A stretch of DNA of 64,000 bases from Arthrobacter sp. Leaf234 (GCF_001422665.1 NZ_LMLU01000006.1:187725-251724), one strand, 5' to 3'. Shown: positions 39,121 through 49,653, numbered from the stretch's first letter. Notes: a model not told the origin generated them from the letters alone. A program made the numbers and translations.

Positions 39121-39897
39121 ATGAGCAGCCAGGTGCAGATCACCACGACCACCCGCGCGTTGTCCGAGGCGAACCTGGAGCTGTCGCAGCTCTGGATGCG
39201 GTACTACGCGATCGGCGGAGCCGTCTCGGGGTATGAGGTCGAGGCGTATCTCGGTGGGCTGCTGATCCTGCCCGGACCGGAACGGGATCTTCTCGCTGAC
39301 GCCATGAACGAGCTGCTCGAGCAGACCTCCGTTCTGACGCGGGTACCGCAGAGCGGGGCGCAGTCCGACGGCGGCTCGGAACAGGACCCGAGAAAGGCCC
39401 TGGGAGCGGCGGCCGCCTTCCTGTTCACGGACGGCGAGGCAGAACAGGAGCGCCTCGACGCCGTCACCCGCACCCACCTGCTGGACACCGCTTCGGAGCA
39501 GCGATTCGACCGGTACACCGCCCGGGTGCGGACGCACCTCGGGGTGCGCTCCTCGATCATCGCCCTGATCGACGACCACAGGATGTTCCTGAAGTCCGTC
39601 CTCGGACCGATCGAGCAGAACCTGCCCCGGGAGATCACCTTCTGCAATGCGACGATCCGGAATGCAGGGCCGCTGATCATCCCGGACTCCCTGAAGGACG
39701 CACGCTTCGCCTCGAACCCCCTGGTGCTCGGGGAACCCCGCATCCGCTTCTACGCGGGCTATCCCCTGCGCGGCCAGGGCGGATGGACCGTGGGCACCCT
39801 CTGCGCGATCGACCAAGCGCCACGAGACTTCAGCGCCGCGGACGAGCGGTTCCTGCAGGATGTGGCTCTCGCGGTCGAGGCCGAGATCACCCGCTGA
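39121..39897 (+). CDS. GAF-domain sensor protein
   Basis: The 258-residue protein has an N-terminal helical part (about 1-95) and a C-terminal GAF domain (about 110-256) of the type found in light- and redox-sensing proteins: ALIDDHRMFLKSVLG, FCNATIRNAGPLIIPDSLKD, FYAGYPLRGQGGWTVGTLCA and DFSAADERFLQDVA. No output domain is attached, so it probably acts through another protein. The ATG at 39121 has GGAG just upstream. It follows a GAF-ANTAR gene and precedes the nusB block on the opposite strand. Confidence 0.85.
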   Translation: MSSQVQITTTTRALSEANLELSQLWMRYYAIGGAVSGYEVEAYLGGLLILPGPERDLLADAMNELLEQTSVLTRVPQSGAQSDGGSEQDPRKALGAAAAFLFTDGEAEQERLDAVTRTHLLDTASEQRFDRYTARVRTHLGVRSSIIALIDDHRMFLKSVLGPIEQNLPREITFCNATIRNAGPLIIPDSLKDARFASNPLVLGEPRIRFYAGYPLRGQGGWTVGTLCAIDQAPRDFSAADERFLQDVALAVEAEITR

Positions 39898-39945
39898 GAC
39901 GCTCGATGCGGCAGGACCCATTGCGTCGGCAGGGCGCACGCAGAA

Positions 39946-39980
39946 GCTCCCGTCCCGCGGGAGGCGGGTGACGGGAGCTC
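39946..39980. terminator. Bidirectional terminator hairpin between the GAF gene and nusB
   Basis: AGCTCCCGTC (39946-39955) and GACGGGAGCT (39971-39980) form a perfect ten-base stem with a 15-base loop between two convergent genes. The T tract is poor on both sides, as is common in GC-rich genomes. Confidence 0.65.
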
Positions 39981-39999
39981 CGGGTCGCGCGGGCGGCGA

Positions 40000-40410
40000 C
40001 TACGCCAGGAGCGTCGGCTTCAGCTGCTGCAGACGGCCGAGGAGCCCGTTGACGAACTTGGGCGACTCGTCGGTGGAAAGCATCTTGGCGAGCTCGACCG
40101 CCTCGCTCACGGCGACGCCGTCCGGGACGTCGTCGTTGTAGAGCAGTTCCCAGCTCCCGATCCGGAGGATCATGAGGTCGACGGCGGGCATCCGGTCGAG
40201 CGTCCAGCCCTGGGAGTACGTGCTCAGGAACTCGTCGATCTGCTCCTGGTGCTCCAGGACGCCCTCGACGACATCGACGGTGTAGTCGGCGATGACCATG
40301 TCGGTCTTCTCCCGGCGGGCGCGGATGACCTCCAGGGCCGGCATCTCACGCTGCGTCGACTCGAACAGGATGTCCAGCGCCCGGCGTCGCGCCTTGCTGC
40401 GTGCGCTCAC
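40000..40410 (-). CDS. nusB: Transcription antitermination factor NusB
   Basis: NusB binds boxA RNA with NusE and supports rRNA antitermination. The 136-residue length and the motifs [36 protein letters not shown] and [20 protein letters not shown] are typical. The GTG start at 40410 overlaps the efp stop by four bases (GTGA). It is the last gene of the minus-strand efp-nusB pair. Confidence 0.96.
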   Translation of the reverse strand: MSARSKARRRALDILFESTQREMPALEVIRARREKTDMVIADYTVDVVEGVLEHQEQIDEFLSTYSQGWTLDRMPAVDLMILRIGSWELLYNDDVPDGVAVSEAVELAKMLSTDESPKFVNGLLGRLQQLKPTLLA

Positions 40411-40970
40411 TCGTTGACGCGTCCCAGGTACTCGCCCGTGCGGGTGTCGACCTTGACCTTGGTGCCGTTGCCGAGGAAGAGGGGGACCTGGATCTCGTGG
40501 CCGGTCTCGACGGTGGCCGGCTTGGTGCCGCCGGTGGAGCGGTCACCCTGCAGCCCGGGCTCCGTGTAGGTGATCTCGAGCGTGACCGAGGCCGGGAGCT
40601 CGACGTAGAGGGGCGAACCCTCGTGCATGGCGATCGTGGCCATCTGGCTCTCCAGCATGAAGTTGGCCGCGTTGCCGACCGTCTTGCCCGGGACCGTGAT
40701 CTGGTCGTAGTCCGTGGTGTCCATGAAGACGAAGTCCTCGCCGTCCTTGTACAGGTACTGGTAATCGCGGCGGTCCACGGTGGCCGTCTCGATCTTCAGG
40801 CCGGCGTTGAAGGTCTTGTCGACGACCTTCCCCGAGAGGATGTTGCGGAGCTTGGTGCGGACGAAGGCGCCACCCTTGCCGGGCTTGACGTGCTGGAATT
40901 CGAGGACGTTCCAGAGGTTGCCCTCGAGCTTCAGCACAGTGCCGTTCTTGATGTCGTTCGTGGTCGCCAC
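40407..40970 (-). CDS. efp: Elongation factor P
   Basis: EF-P rescues ribosomes stalled at polyproline. The GTG at 40970 gives the standard 187 residues beginning [13 protein letters not shown] (V read as Met). The tip loop is KPGKGGAF with Lys at 32, as in lysine-tip EF-Ps. Three domains follow ([33 protein letters not shown] at the end). The longer open frame to 41012 adds only an acidic peptide. No EF-P modification gene is nearby. Confidence 0.96.
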   Translation of the reverse strand: MATTNDIKNGTVLKLEGNLWNVLEFQHVKPGKGGAFVRTKLRNILSGKVVDKTFNAGLKIETATVDRRDYQYLYKDGEDFVFMDTTDYDQITVPGKTVGNAANFMLESQMATIAMHEGSPLYVELPASVTLEITYTEPGLQGDRSTGGTKPATVETGHEIQVPLFLGNGTKVKVDTRTGEYLGRVNE

Positions 40971-41141
40971 AGATTCACTTTCGTCGGTTTCGGACGTGTC
41001 GTCGTCGGACACGGGAGCGGATGGGCCGGCCGAGGCGCAGCGGGCGCGCCGGAGCGCGCCGAAAGTCCGTGGCCCAGTCTACCCTGTGCACGCGGACCGG
41101 CTGCTAGGGACCCGGCAGCCCGTGGAACGGCCGGGGCCCGG

Positions 41142-42236
41142 TCAGGAGGCGATCTCCTGGTACGCCGCGAAGAGGAGCGACGTGTCCGGGACCTCGAGCA
41201 TGCCGGGACGTCCGACGCCGTCGAGCACCACGAAGCGGAGCAGGTCGCCGCGCGACTTCTTGTCCCGGCGCATCCCGTCCAGCAGGGCGGCCCAGCGGTC
41301 CCGCCGGTAGGTGACGGGCAGCCCGAGGGATTCGAGGACGCTGCGGTGGCGGTCGGCGTCTGCATCGCTCAGCCGCCCCACCATGCGGGAGAGTTCGGCC
41401 GCGAAGACGAGCCCCACGGACACCGCGGCCCCGTGGCGCCAGGAGTACCGTTCCGCCAGTTCGATGGCGTGCCCGAGCGTGTGCCCGTAGTTGAGGTACT
41501 CGCGCCGGCCGGATTCGCGGAGGTCCTCGGAGACCACCTCCGCCTTGACCCGGATGGACCGCTCGACGAGTTCACGGAGCACCGGTGAGCCGGCGTCCGT
41601 CGCCGCAGCGGTGTCACCCTCGATCAACTCGAGGATCGCCGGATCCGCGATGAAGCCGCACTTCACCACCTCGGCGAGACCCGTGACGACCTCGTTCCTG
41701 GGCAGGGTCCCCAGGGCGTCGAGGTCCACGAGAACGCCCGCGGGGGGATGGAACGCACCCACGAGGTTCTTGCCCTCGGCCGTGTTGATCCCCGTCTTGC
41801 CACCCACGGCGGCGTCGACCATGCCCAGCAGGCTCGTGGGTAGGTGGACCACCCTGACGCCCCGCAGCCAGGTCGCGGCGACGAAGCCGCCCAGGTCCGT
41901 CACGGCGCCGCCACCCACGGTGACCACCGCGTCCGAGCGTGTGAAGTCGTTCTGTCCGAGGACCTGCCAGCAGAAGGCGGCCACCTGGATGTGCTTGCCT
42001 TCCTCGGCGTCCGGGATCTCCGCGGTGACCGCGGTGAATCCGGCCTCCGCCAGCTCGTCGCGGACCGTGTCCCCCGTGGCCCGCAGGGCGCGCGGGTGGA
42101 TCACCAGGACGCGGCGCACCCGCTCACCGAGGATCTCCGGGAGGCGTCCGAGCAGTCCGCGTCCCACGACGACGTCGTAGGTGCTCTCGCTGGTGCTTCC
42201 GGTGACCGGGATGATGGTCGCGTCGTCAGGGGCCAT
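41142..42236 (-). CDS. aroB: 3-dehydroquinate synthase
   Basis: AroB cyclises DAHP to 3-dehydroquinate, the second shikimate step; it uses NAD and zinc. The 364 residues contain [20 protein letters not shown], the [10 protein letters not shown] segment and the zinc ligands in [14 protein letters not shown]. The ATG at 42236 is chosen; it overlaps the aroK stop by 11 bases. The frame is open upstream inside aroK. Confidence 0.97.
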   Translation of the reverse strand: MAPDDATIIPVTGSTSESTYDVVVGRGLLGRLPEILGERVRRVLVIHPRALRATGDTVRDELAEAGFTAVTAEIPDAEEGKHIQVAAFCWQVLGQNDFTRSDAVVTVGGGAVTDLGGFVAATWLRGVRVVHLPTSLLGMVDAAVGGKTGINTAEGKNLVGAFHPPAGVLVDLDALGTLPRNEVVTGLAEVVKCGFIADPAILELIEGDTAAATDAGSPVLRELVERSIRVKAEVVSEDLRESGRREYLNYGHTLGHAIELAERYSWRHGAAVSVGLVFAAELSRMVGRLSDADADRHRSVLESLGLPVTYRRDRWAALLDGMRRDKKSRGDLLRFVVLDGVGRPGMLEVPDTSLLFAAYQEIAS

Positions 42237-42888
42237 GGGGGTGGAGTCCGATCTCGTAGTTCTGGTCCGGGGCGGGCGTGTCGTCAGGCCCGTCGTGCTG
42301 GTCGTTCTCGACGTGCGGCAGGGCACCGGTCCGTTTCGTCGGCTTCGTCGCCGCGGCAGGCGGATGCGACAGTGGTCGGCCGACATCGAGGGGAAGGCTT
42401 TTCAGAACGGCGTCGGTCGTCGCGCGGACCGACAGGCCACGGCAGTCGACGACGACGTCGGCGACGTCCTGGTACACCGGCCTGCGGGCGAGGTACAGCT
42501 CCTGCCACCGCTCGGCAGGCCGGCCGGCAAGCAGGGGGCGCGCAGCGTCCCCCTCGATCCGCGGGAGGACGGTGGCGAGATCGGTGTCCAGGAACACGAC
42601 GACGGCGTCAGCGAGGAGCTCCCGCGTCCTGTCGTGCAGCACCGCACCGCCGCCCAGGGACACGACCGCGCCGGGCACCAGTGACTCTGCCACCACCTCG
42701 GCTTCCAGGGAGCGGAAGCCCTGCTCGCCGTCGCGCTCGAAGATCCTGGCGATACTGCCGTGGCGCGAGACGATCACGCGATCGGTGTCGACGAACCGCG
42801 CGCCCGTGCGCAGCGCCAGCACCCGACCCACCGTCGATTTGCCCACGGCCATGGGACCCACGAGCACCACAGGCCGGTCCAGCTGCAT
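42226..42888 (-). CDS. aroK: Shikimate kinase
   Basis: AroK phosphorylates shikimate with ATP. The P-loop GPMAVGKST is at 11-19, the shikimate-binding Asp/Arg in DTDRVI and FRSLEAEV, and the Gly-rich LGGGAVL in the middle. About 175 residues are the normal domain; a further 45-residue tail is Pro/Asp/His-rich and not part of the family. The ATG at 42888 overlaps the aroC stop as TGATG. Confidence 0.95.
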   Translation of the reverse strand: MQLDRPVVLVGPMAVGKSTVGRVLALRTGARFVDTDRVIVSRHGSIARIFERDGEQGFRSLEAEVVAESLVPGAVVSLGGGAVLHDRTRELLADAVVVFLDTDLATVLPRIEGDAARPLLAGRPAERWQELYLARRPVYQDVADVVVDCRGLSVRATTDAVLKSLPLDVGRPLSHPPAAATKPTKRTGALPHVENDQHDGPDDTPAPDQNYEIGLHPHGP

Positions 42889-44105
42889 CAGGCCTGCGCG
42901 GAGCCCAGGAACTCCGGGATGTTCTCGAGGTACGTGCGGAGGTTCCGCCTGGTCTCCTCGAGGGAGTCGCCGCCGAACTTCTCGGTGACCGCTTCGGCGA
43001 GGACCAGGGCCGTCATGGCCTCGGCGACGACGCCGGCCGCGGGCACGGCGCAGACATCCGACCGCTGGTGGTGGGCACGGGCGGCGGCACCCGTGCTGAC
43101 GTCCACGGTGCGCAGGGCACGCGGCACGGTCGCGATGGGCTTCATGGCAGCGCGGACGCGCAGGATGTCCCCGATACTCATGCCGCCCTCGATCCCGCCG
43201 GCGCGGTTGCTGGCACGCACGATCTTGCCGTCGTCGTCGCGGATGATCTCGTCATGGGCGGCGGTCCCGCGGCGCGCCGCGGTCTCGAAGCCGTCGCCGA
43301 CCTCGACGCCCTTGATCGCCTGGATGCCCATGAGGGCCGCAGCGAGCCGTGCGTCGAGTCGCCGGTCCCAGTGCACGTAGCTGCCGAGGCCGGGCGGGAG
43401 GCCGTAGGCCACCACTTCGACGACACCGCCGAGGGTCTCGCCCTCCTTGTGGGCCGCGTCGACCTCGGCCACCATGGCGTCCGAGGTGTCGCGGTGGAAG
43501 CAGCGCAGCGGGTCGGTGTCGAGGGCGATGACATCGCTCGGCCTCGGCAACGGGGCGTCCTCGGGCACGGACACCGAGGCGATGGACACCGTGTGGCTGA
43601 CGAGGCGGATGCCGAGGCCCTCGAGGAACTTCACGGCGACGGCGCCGAGCGCCACGCGTGTGGCGGTCTCGCGGGCGCTGGCCCGTTCGAGCACGGGGCG
43701 CGCCTCGTCGAAGCCGTACTTCTGCATCCCGGTGAAGTCGGCGTGTCCGGGCCGCGGCCGCGTGAGGGGTGCGTTGCGCGCGGAATCGGCGAGCTCGGCG
43801 GCGTCCTCCTCGCTCAATGGATCGGCGGACATGATCTTGTCCCACTTGGGCCACTCGGTGTTCGCGACCTCGATGGCCACGGGACCGCCCTGGGTCACAC
43901 CATGGCGCACCCCGCCGATGATCCGGACCTGGTCCTGCTCGAACTTCATCCGGGCGCCGCGGCCGTAGCCGAGCCTGCGCCGGGCCAGGGACTCCTGGAT
44001 GTCGGTACTCGTGATACCCACCCCGGCGGGCATCCCCTCGATGATCCCGACCACGGCGGGGCCGTGCGATTCTCCTGCCGTCAGCCAACGCAACATGGCT
44101 CCCAT
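42888..44105 (-). CDS. aroC: Chorismate synthase
   Basis: AroC converts EPSP to chorismate with reduced FMN. Signatures are [20 protein letters not shown] near the N-terminus, [18 protein letters not shown], and the C-terminal [18 protein letters not shown]. The 405 residues are normal. The ATG at 44105 gives [11 protein letters not shown]; the ATG at 44096 (MLRWLTAG) is the form used in most relatives and cannot be excluded. Confidence 0.97.
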   Translation of the reverse strand: MGAMLRWLTAGESHGPAVVGIIEGMPAGVGITSTDIQESLARRRLGYGRGARMKFEQDQVRIIGGVRHGVTQGGPVAIEVANTEWPKWDKIMSADPLSEEDAAELADSARNAPLTRPRPGHADFTGMQKYGFDEARPVLERASARETATRVALGAVAVKFLEGLGIRLVSHTVSIASVSVPEDAPLPRPSDVIALDTDPLRCFHRDTSDAMVAEVDAAHKEGETLGGVVEVVAYGLPPGLGSYVHWDRRLDARLAAALMGIQAIKGVEVGDGFETAARRGTAAHDEIIRDDDGKIVRASNRAGGIEGGMSIGDILRVRAAMKPIATVPRALRTVDVSTGAAARAHHQRSDVCAVPAAGVVAEAMTALVLAEAVTEKFGGDSLEETRRNLRTYLENIPEFLGSAQA

Positions 44106-44128
44106 ACTGCCATGCAGCAGGGCGGTGA

Positions 44129-45010
44129 TCAGCGTCGGGTCACGCCGACCGCGTCACACATCACGCCGAGCACCGCGGCGCGGTCCTGCGCCACCTCGGG
44201 GAAGAACAGGCGCACCTGCTCCACCGCCTGATGCAGCAGCATGTCGAGGCCGGGGACGATGGTCCCGCCGGCCCGCTCCCACGCGTCGGCGAGCACGCTC
44301 GGCCAGGGGTCGTAGGCGACGTCGAGCAGTGTCGCCTGCGTGCGGAAGCGCTCATCGGCGGCGAGTTCCCTGCCGAGGTCGTCGGCCGCCCGCGGCGGGA
44401 GGGTCGAGAGGACGACGTCGGCCGACCGCACGCGCTCCCCCGCGCTGTCCCACGACTGGAGGGAGACGTCGATCCCGAGGGCCGAGCCGATCCGCAGCAG
44501 GTCTGCGGCGGCGCCGGGGCGCCGGACCAGCACCGTGACGGCGCGCGCTCCGAGCCCGGCCAGACCTGCCACCGCCGCGGCGGCCGTGCCGCCACCTCCG
44601 AGGATCACGCCGCGCGCAGGATCGACGACGCCCGCTGCGGCCAGCGCATGAGAGATACCGGCGACGTCCGTGTTGTGCGCCTGCAGGCGGGCATCACCGC
44701 CTGCGTGCTCGACCACGAGGGTGTTCGCGACGCCGAGGACTTCGACGAGCTCCGAGACGCCGTCGGCCAGCCGTGCGATGCCGGGCTTGAGCGGCATGGT
44801 GACGGACAGTCCCCGCCAGCCCGGCGTGCTCCGTACGTCGGTGACGAAACCGGTGAGGGCCGACTCCGGCACGTCGATGGCGCTGTAGTCGCAGTCGACG
44901 CCGATGAGGCGATAGGCAGCCGCGTGCAGCACGGGCGACTTCGAGTGACCGATCGGCGAACCGATCACGGCGGCGCGCAGATCAGGCGCCGCCGATCCGT
45001 CCCGAACCAC
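44129..45010 (-). CDS. aroE: Shikimate dehydrogenase
   Basis: AroE reduces dehydroshikimate with NADPH. It has the substrate loop [15 protein letters not shown] at about 17-31, the catalytic Lys in SVTMPLKPG (about 75), AHNTDVAG and the NADPH loop [16 protein letters not shown]. It is 293 residues from a GTG at 45010 that follows the mltG stop without a gap. Confidence 0.95.
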   Translation of the reverse strand: MVRDGSAAPDLRAAVIGSPIGHSKSPVLHAAAYRLIGVDCDYSAIDVPESALTGFVTDVRSTPGWRGLSVTMPLKPGIARLADGVSELVEVLGVANTLVVEHAGGDARLQAHNTDVAGISHALAAAGVVDPARGVILGGGGTAAAAVAGLAGLGARAVTVLVRRPGAAADLLRIGSALGIDVSLQSWDSAGERVRSADVVLSTLPPRAADDLGRELAADERFRTQATLLDVAYDPWPSVLADAWERAGGTIVPGLDMLLHQAVEQVRLFFPEVAQDRAAVLGVMCDAVGVTRR

Positions 45011-46237
45011 CTACTCGCATCGCCCGGGGTTGTCCCCGCACCAGGCGTCGTACTCGGCGACGTACCGGAGGTGCTCCGCGTAGGTCTCGGAGAACTTCGT
45101 CTCGGCCGTATCGAGGTTGACGGTCACCCAGAAGTAGAACGGCACGTCGGCGGGATTGACCGTGGCGTCGATCGCCTCGTCGCTCGGCGAGCCGATCGGA
45201 CCCTTCGGGAGCCCGGGATTGGCGAAGGTGTTGTAGGGATTGCTGGTGTCAGCCTTCTCCTCGGGACTCAGCTGGTAGGTCCGCTTCCCGAGTCCGTAGG
45301 CCACCGTGGCGTCGGACTGCAGGAGCCCGTTCGTCTCGGTGTTCCCCGGGGTGAGGCGGTTGTTGATGGACCCGGCGACGGTCGCGTAGTCGCCCTCGCC
45401 GGCTTCCGCCTGCACGATGCTCGCGATGGTCAGGATCCGGTACTGCTCGCTCGGATCGGTGACGCCGTCCTGCGCAAGGCGGTCGGTGGTCGCCTGGACC
45501 ATCTCCGCCACGATCTCGGTGGCGGTGGCCTCGACGTCGAAGCGGTACTCACCCGGGTGCAGGTACCCCTCCAGGGACAGCGCCTCGGGCGGCAGCCCGA
45601 ACTCCGTGGGCTCTGCCGCCAAAGCGTCGAACTCGGCCCGCGGGATCCCCGTGGACGTGCTGAGAATGTCGAACACCTCACCCTGGCGCAGGTCGCGGGC
45701 GACAGCGGCGTAGGAGACGAGGGATGGATCCTCTCCGAGGAGTGCCTCTGCGGCATCGGCGGCCGGCATCTGGAGCCGCATCTCGTACTCGCCGGGCTGC
45801 ACCTCGCGGCCCTCCGAGATGCCACCGAGCGCGTCGATGAAGGTCTGGGAGTCCGCGACGATGTCCGCGCTCTCGAGTCCGGTACCGATCGCCAGCGCGC
45901 CGGCGCCTTCGGGAACGGTGAAGACGGTCGTCTCACCGCCCGGCCCGGGATAGTCCGTCACCTCGTTCAGGCCGATCGCGTCCCGGAGCATCAGCGCCGC
46001 AGCGTACACCGTTCCCGCGAAGAGCATGAGGACCACGAGCAGGACGACCGTCCGGCGGAGACGCCGCCGCTGCTTGGCCTTCGAGGCCGGCCGGCGAGGG
46101 CTGCGCCGGGGCGCCTCCTGGGCCGCGAAGAACTCCTCGACGGGTTCGGGGTGCGCGTAGTCGGCGTCGTCGTACGCCTCCGCGTGCTGGTCCGGGGTGT
46201 CCTGGGGCGTGGAGGGGTTGTGGGTCCGATGGTTCAC
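45011..46237 (-). CDS. mltG: Endolytic murein transglycosylase MltG
   Basis: MltG cuts nascent glycan strands at the membrane and sets their length. The 408-residue protein has a cytoplasmic acidic/basic N-terminus, one membrane helix at about 63-84 and the YceG domain with the catalytic Glu in SIVQAEAGEGDYATVAGSIN. YQLSPEEKADTSNPYNTF and LPKGPIGSPSDEAIDATVNP follow. The GTG start overlaps the ruvX stop by four bases. Confidence 0.95.
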   Translation of the reverse strand: MNHRTHNPSTPQDTPDQHAEAYDDADYAHPEPVEEFFAAQEAPRRSPRRPASKAKQRRRLRRTVVLLVVLMLFAGTVYAAALMLRDAIGLNEVTDYPGPGGETTVFTVPEGAGALAIGTGLESADIVADSQTFIDALGGISEGREVQPGEYEMRLQMPAADAAEALLGEDPSLVSYAAVARDLRQGEVFDILSTSTGIPRAEFDALAAEPTEFGLPPEALSLEGYLHPGEYRFDVEATATEIVAEMVQATTDRLAQDGVTDPSEQYRILTIASIVQAEAGEGDYATVAGSINNRLTPGNTETNGLLQSDATVAYGLGKRTYQLSPEEKADTSNPYNTFANPGLPKGPIGSPSDEAIDATVNPADVPFYFWVTVNLDTAETKFSETYAEHLRYVAEYDAWCGDNPGRCE

Positions 46238-46848
46238 GACTCCTGGTCCCTCCTGCTCGGCGTGCTGTGCTTGATAACTGGCTCCTCCGTAGGGGTCAGC
46301 AACGGGTCCTGAGCGCCCGGTGCGTCACGCACAGGAACCGGATCCCCCACGTCCCGTCCACGTGAACGTTGCATGTCGATGGCGTGCTGGAGAATTTCGA
46401 CGGCCGCCACCTGATCCACTACCTTACGATGCTCCCGGCTGCTCAGACCAGCGGAATGTAGCGATCGGTGCGCGGATACGGTACTGAGCCGCTCGTCGAC
46501 CAGCCGTACCGGTAACGGATGGGACTGCCGGGATAGTTCCCCCACGAGCAGGTCGGCGTACGTCCTCGCCATCTCCGCGGAGGCACCCTCCCTGCCGGAC
46601 ATGTTCTTCGGCAGCCCCACGATGACCTGCACGGCGCCCCGCTCGATCGCCTCGCGCACCACGATCCGGATGTCGCTGTTCCTGCGGGGGTCCCGCTTCA
46701 TGGTGCGGACGGGCGTGGCGAGCAGGCCGTCCCGGTCCGACGCCGCAAGCCCGACGCGGACCTGCCCGACGTCGACCCCCAGCTTGGGCCCACGGGGGTA
46801 CGGGGGTACGGACGGGCCGGCCTCCGCTCCCCCGTCGCCCTCGGACAC
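46234..46848 (-). CDS. ruvX: RuvX/YqgF-family pre-16S rRNA or Holliday junction resolvase
   Basis: YqgF proteins are RNase H-like nucleases. They are linked to 16S rRNA 5' processing in Escherichia coli and to Holliday junction resolution in mycobacteria. Motifs are LGVDVGQVRVGLAASDRDG with the first Asp, VGLPKNMSGREG, and VDERLSTVSAHRSL with the last acidic pair. The 204-residue protein has an extra Pro-rich C-terminus. It starts with a GTG at 46848, nine bases after the alaS stop. Confidence 0.93.
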   Translation of the reverse strand: MSEGDGGAEAGPSVPPYPRGPKLGVDVGQVRVGLAASDRDGLLATPVRTMKRDPRRNSDIRIVVREAIERGAVQVIVGLPKNMSGREGASAEMARTYADLLVGELSRQSHPLPVRLVDERLSTVSAHRSLHSAGLSSREHRKVVDQVAAVEILQHAIDMQRSRGRDVGDPVPVRDAPGAQDPLLTPTEEPVIKHSTPSRRDQES

Positions 46849-46856
46849 CGGAACGG

Positions 46857-49535
46857 TCAGCGCTCGGCGACCGCGGAGCGGATCGCCGAGAGCGCATCGG
46901 GGATGCGTGCGGCGTCGGATCCGCCGCCCTGCGCGACGTCGTCCTTGCCGCCACCGCCGCCCCCGAGGATCTTCGCGGCGGTGCGGACGAGGGCACCCGC
47001 CTTCACGCCGGCGGCCCGGGCCGCTTCATTGGTCGCCACGAGGACGAGCGGGCGGTCCTGGGAGACACCCGTGGCGGCGACGACGGCGGGTTCGGAACCG
47101 AGCCGGCCCCGCAGGTCCAGCACGAGGGTGCGGAGCTCGTCCGCGCCACCGATCGAGCCCGCATCGTGGGCGATCAGGCGGACGCCGTCGACGTCGACCG
47201 CCGTGTCGACGAGCGATCCCGCGGCCGCGGCGAGCTGTTCCTTCCGCAGGCGGTCCAGCTCCTTCTCCGCGGTCTTGAGCTTGGACAGCGTGGCGGAGAG
47301 CCGCTCGGGCAGCTGCGCGGAGGGGACCTTGAGCATGTCGGACAGCTCGGAGACCAGGGCGCGTTCGGCGGCCAGATGGCGGAAGGCGTCGAGCCCCACG
47401 AGGGCCTCGACGCGCCGGTTCCCCGAGCCGACGGACTGCTCGCCGAGCAGGGTCAGGCTGCCGATGAGCGACGTCGAGGCGACGTGGGTACCGCCGCACA
47501 GTTCCCGGGAGAACTCGGCATTCATCTCGACGACCCTCACCGTGTCCCCGTACGCCTCGCCGAACAGCGCCGTTGCACCGAGCGCCTTCGCGTCGGCGAG
47601 GGACATGATCTTCGTCTCCACCTCGTAGTTGTTGCGGATCGCGATGTTCGAGACCTCCTCGATCTCCGAGCGGGCGGCGGCACTGATGCCCTCGCCCCAG
47701 GAGAAGTCGAAACGGAGGTAACCGGCCTTGTTGAAGGATCCGCGCTGGAGCGCCTCGGGGCCGAGGATTTCGTGGAGTGCCGCGTGGACGATGTGCGTCC
47801 CCGAGTGGGCCTGCTCGCCCGCGTGGCGGCGCTGCCGGTCGACGGCGGCCGTGACGGTGGCGCCCTGCGCGATCTCACCCTCGCGGACCACCGCGCGGTG
47901 GACGCTCAGGCCCTTGACCGGGCGCTGGACGTCGAGGACCTCGACCACGAAGCCGTCGCCCGTGATGAGCCCGACGTCCGCCGCCTGGCCGCCTGCTTCC
48001 GCGTAGAAGGGCGTCTGGTCCAGGACCACCTCGATCTCGTCGCCCTGCAGGGCGCTGGGGATCGACTGTCCCTTGTCGAGGACCGCGACGACGAGGGCCT
48101 CGGTGGTCAGCTCGTCATAGCCCGTGAAGACGGTCTGACCCCGTCCGAGGAGTTCGGTGAAGACGGAGAGGTCGGCGTGGCCGGCCTTCTTGCCCCGGGC
48201 ATCCGCCTGCGCCCGTTGGCGCTGCTCGAGCATGAGGGAGCGGAAGCCGTCGGCGTCGACGGCGAGGCCGGCCTCCTCCGCCATCTCCAGCGTGAGGTCG
48301 ATCGGGAAGCCGTAGGTGTCGTGGAGCGTGAAGGCTTCCTCGCCCGAGAGCTGGCGCTGCTCGGCGAGCGATTCGCGCACGGCGTCCTCGAGACGCGCGG
48401 TCCCGGAGGCGATGGTGCGCAGGAAGGCCTTCTCCTCGGCGTAGGCGATGCGGCTGATGCGCTCGAAATCGCTCTCGACCTCCGGGTACACACCCTTCAT
48501 CGCGTCACGCGATGCGGGGAGCAGTTCGGGGAGGCAGGCCTTCTCGACGCCGAGGAGCCGCATGGCACGCACGGCGCGACGGATGAGGCGGCGCAGCACG
48601 TATCCGCGTCCCTCGTTCGAGGGTGACACGCCGTCGGCGATGAGCATCAGTGAGGAGCGGATGTGGTCGGCGACCACCCGCATCCGGACGTCGTCGGTGT
48701 GGTGGGGGTCCTCGGGTGACTCGGCGCTCGTGTAGGCCCTGCCGCTCAGCGCTGCGGCCCGGTCGAGGACGGGGCGCACCTGGTCGGTCTCGTACATGTT
48801 CTCGACGCCCTGCAGGATCATGGCGAGCCGCTCGAGGCCGAGACCGGTGTCGATGTTCTTCTTGGGGAGCTCGCCGAGGATCTCGAAGTCGTCCTTGCCC
48901 GTGCCCTCGCCACGCTGGTACTGCATGAACACGAGGTTCCAGATCTCGACGTACCGGGTGTCGTCGGCCTCCGGGCCGCCGTCGATCCCGTACTCGGGGC
49001 CGCGGTCGTAGAAGATCTCCGAGCAGGGGCCGGCGGGGCCGGGTTGCCCGGTGGACCAGTAGTTGTCCTTCTTGCCCATCTTCTGGATGCGATCGGCGGG
49101 GACGCCGATGCTGTCGCGCCAGATGCCCAGCGCTTCCTCGTCCTCGTGGTAGACGGTGATCCAGAGCTTCTCCGCGGGCAGACCGAAGCCGCCGTCGGCG
49201 ACGTCGCTGGTCAGCAGGTTCCAGGCCATGCGGATGGCCTCGGCCTTGAAGTAGTCGCCGAAGGAGAAGTTGCCGCACATCTGGAAGAAGGTGCCATGGC
49301 GTGCGGTCTTCCCGACCTCCTCGATGTCTCCCGTGCGGATGCACTTCTGCACGCTGGTCGCACGGTCGTAGGGCGCCTCCTCGCGGGCGGTGAGGTACGG
49401 GATGAAGGGCACCATGCCGGCCACGGTGAACAGGAGCGAGGGATCGGAGGAGACCAGCGAGGCCGACGGCACGACCGTGTGCCCGTTCTTCTCGAAGTAG
49501 CTCAGCCAGCGGCTGGCGATCTCGTGGGACTTCAT
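46857..49535 (-). CDS. alaS: Alanyl-tRNA synthetase
   Basis: AlaS charges tRNA-Ala and edits Ser/Gly mischarging. The 892 residues contain the class II catalytic domain (SRWLSYFEKNGHTVVPSASL near the start), the tRNA-recognition part, and the editing domain with the zinc motif HSGTHIVHAALHE and CGGTHVAS. A C-terminal helical region and a DHHA1 domain with the terminal GGGGGGKDDVAQGGGSD close it. ATG at 49535 has AAGGA 12 bases upstream. Nothing resembling a T-box leader is present. Confidence 0.98.
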   Translation of the reverse strand: MKSHEIASRWLSYFEKNGHTVVPSASLVSSDPSLLFTVAGMVPFIPYLTAREEAPYDRATSVQKCIRTGDIEEVGKTARHGTFFQMCGNFSFGDYFKAEAIRMAWNLLTSDVADGGFGLPAEKLWITVYHEDEEALGIWRDSIGVPADRIQKMGKKDNYWSTGQPGPAGPCSEIFYDRGPEYGIDGGPEADDTRYVEIWNLVFMQYQRGEGTGKDDFEILGELPKKNIDTGLGLERLAMILQGVENMYETDQVRPVLDRAAALSGRAYTSAESPEDPHHTDDVRMRVVADHIRSSLMLIADGVSPSNEGRGYVLRRLIRRAVRAMRLLGVEKACLPELLPASRDAMKGVYPEVESDFERISRIAYAEEKAFLRTIASGTARLEDAVRESLAEQRQLSGEEAFTLHDTYGFPIDLTLEMAEEAGLAVDADGFRSLMLEQRQRAQADARGKKAGHADLSVFTELLGRGQTVFTGYDELTTEALVVAVLDKGQSIPSALQGDEIEVVLDQTPFYAEAGGQAADVGLITGDGFVVEVLDVQRPVKGLSVHRAVVREGEIAQGATVTAAVDRQRRHAGEQAHSGTHIVHAALHEILGPEALQRGSFNKAGYLRFDFSWGEGISAAARSEIEEVSNIAIRNNYEVETKIMSLADAKALGATALFGEAYGDTVRVVEMNAEFSRELCGGTHVASTSLIGSLTLLGEQSVGSGNRRVEALVGLDAFRHLAAERALVSELSDMLKVPSAQLPERLSATLSKLKTAEKELDRLRKEQLAAAAGSLVDTAVDVDGVRLIAHDAGSIGGADELRTLVLDLRGRLGSEPAVVAATGVSQDRPLVLVATNEAARAAGVKAGALVRTAAKILGGGGGGKDDVAQGGGSDAARIPDALSAIRSAVAER

Positions 49536-49653
49536 GGGAGGAACATCCTTCGTTCAGTGGTCTGGACGCTGCCGTGGGCGCGTCCGGGCACGGGGGCCGA
49601 CGCCGGTCCGTGGCTGCGGCGCCTGCGGGACATACCGCGCGCCGGAGGGTCTG

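Noticed and set aside
15768-40000. Prophage or integrative element
   Set aside because: No integrase, portal, capsid, relaxase or attachment repeat is seen; the excisionase-like gene is alone and broken.
41844-46312. Two very long plus-strand frames opposite aroB-aroC and aroE-mltG
   Set aside because: They overlie well-supported genes on the other strand and show no domain or ribosome site.
49536-49653. T-box leader before alaS
   Set aside because: On the minus strand the sequence upstream of alaS is the ruvX-distal side with no T-box consensus (AGGGTGGNACCGCG) or specifier hairpin.
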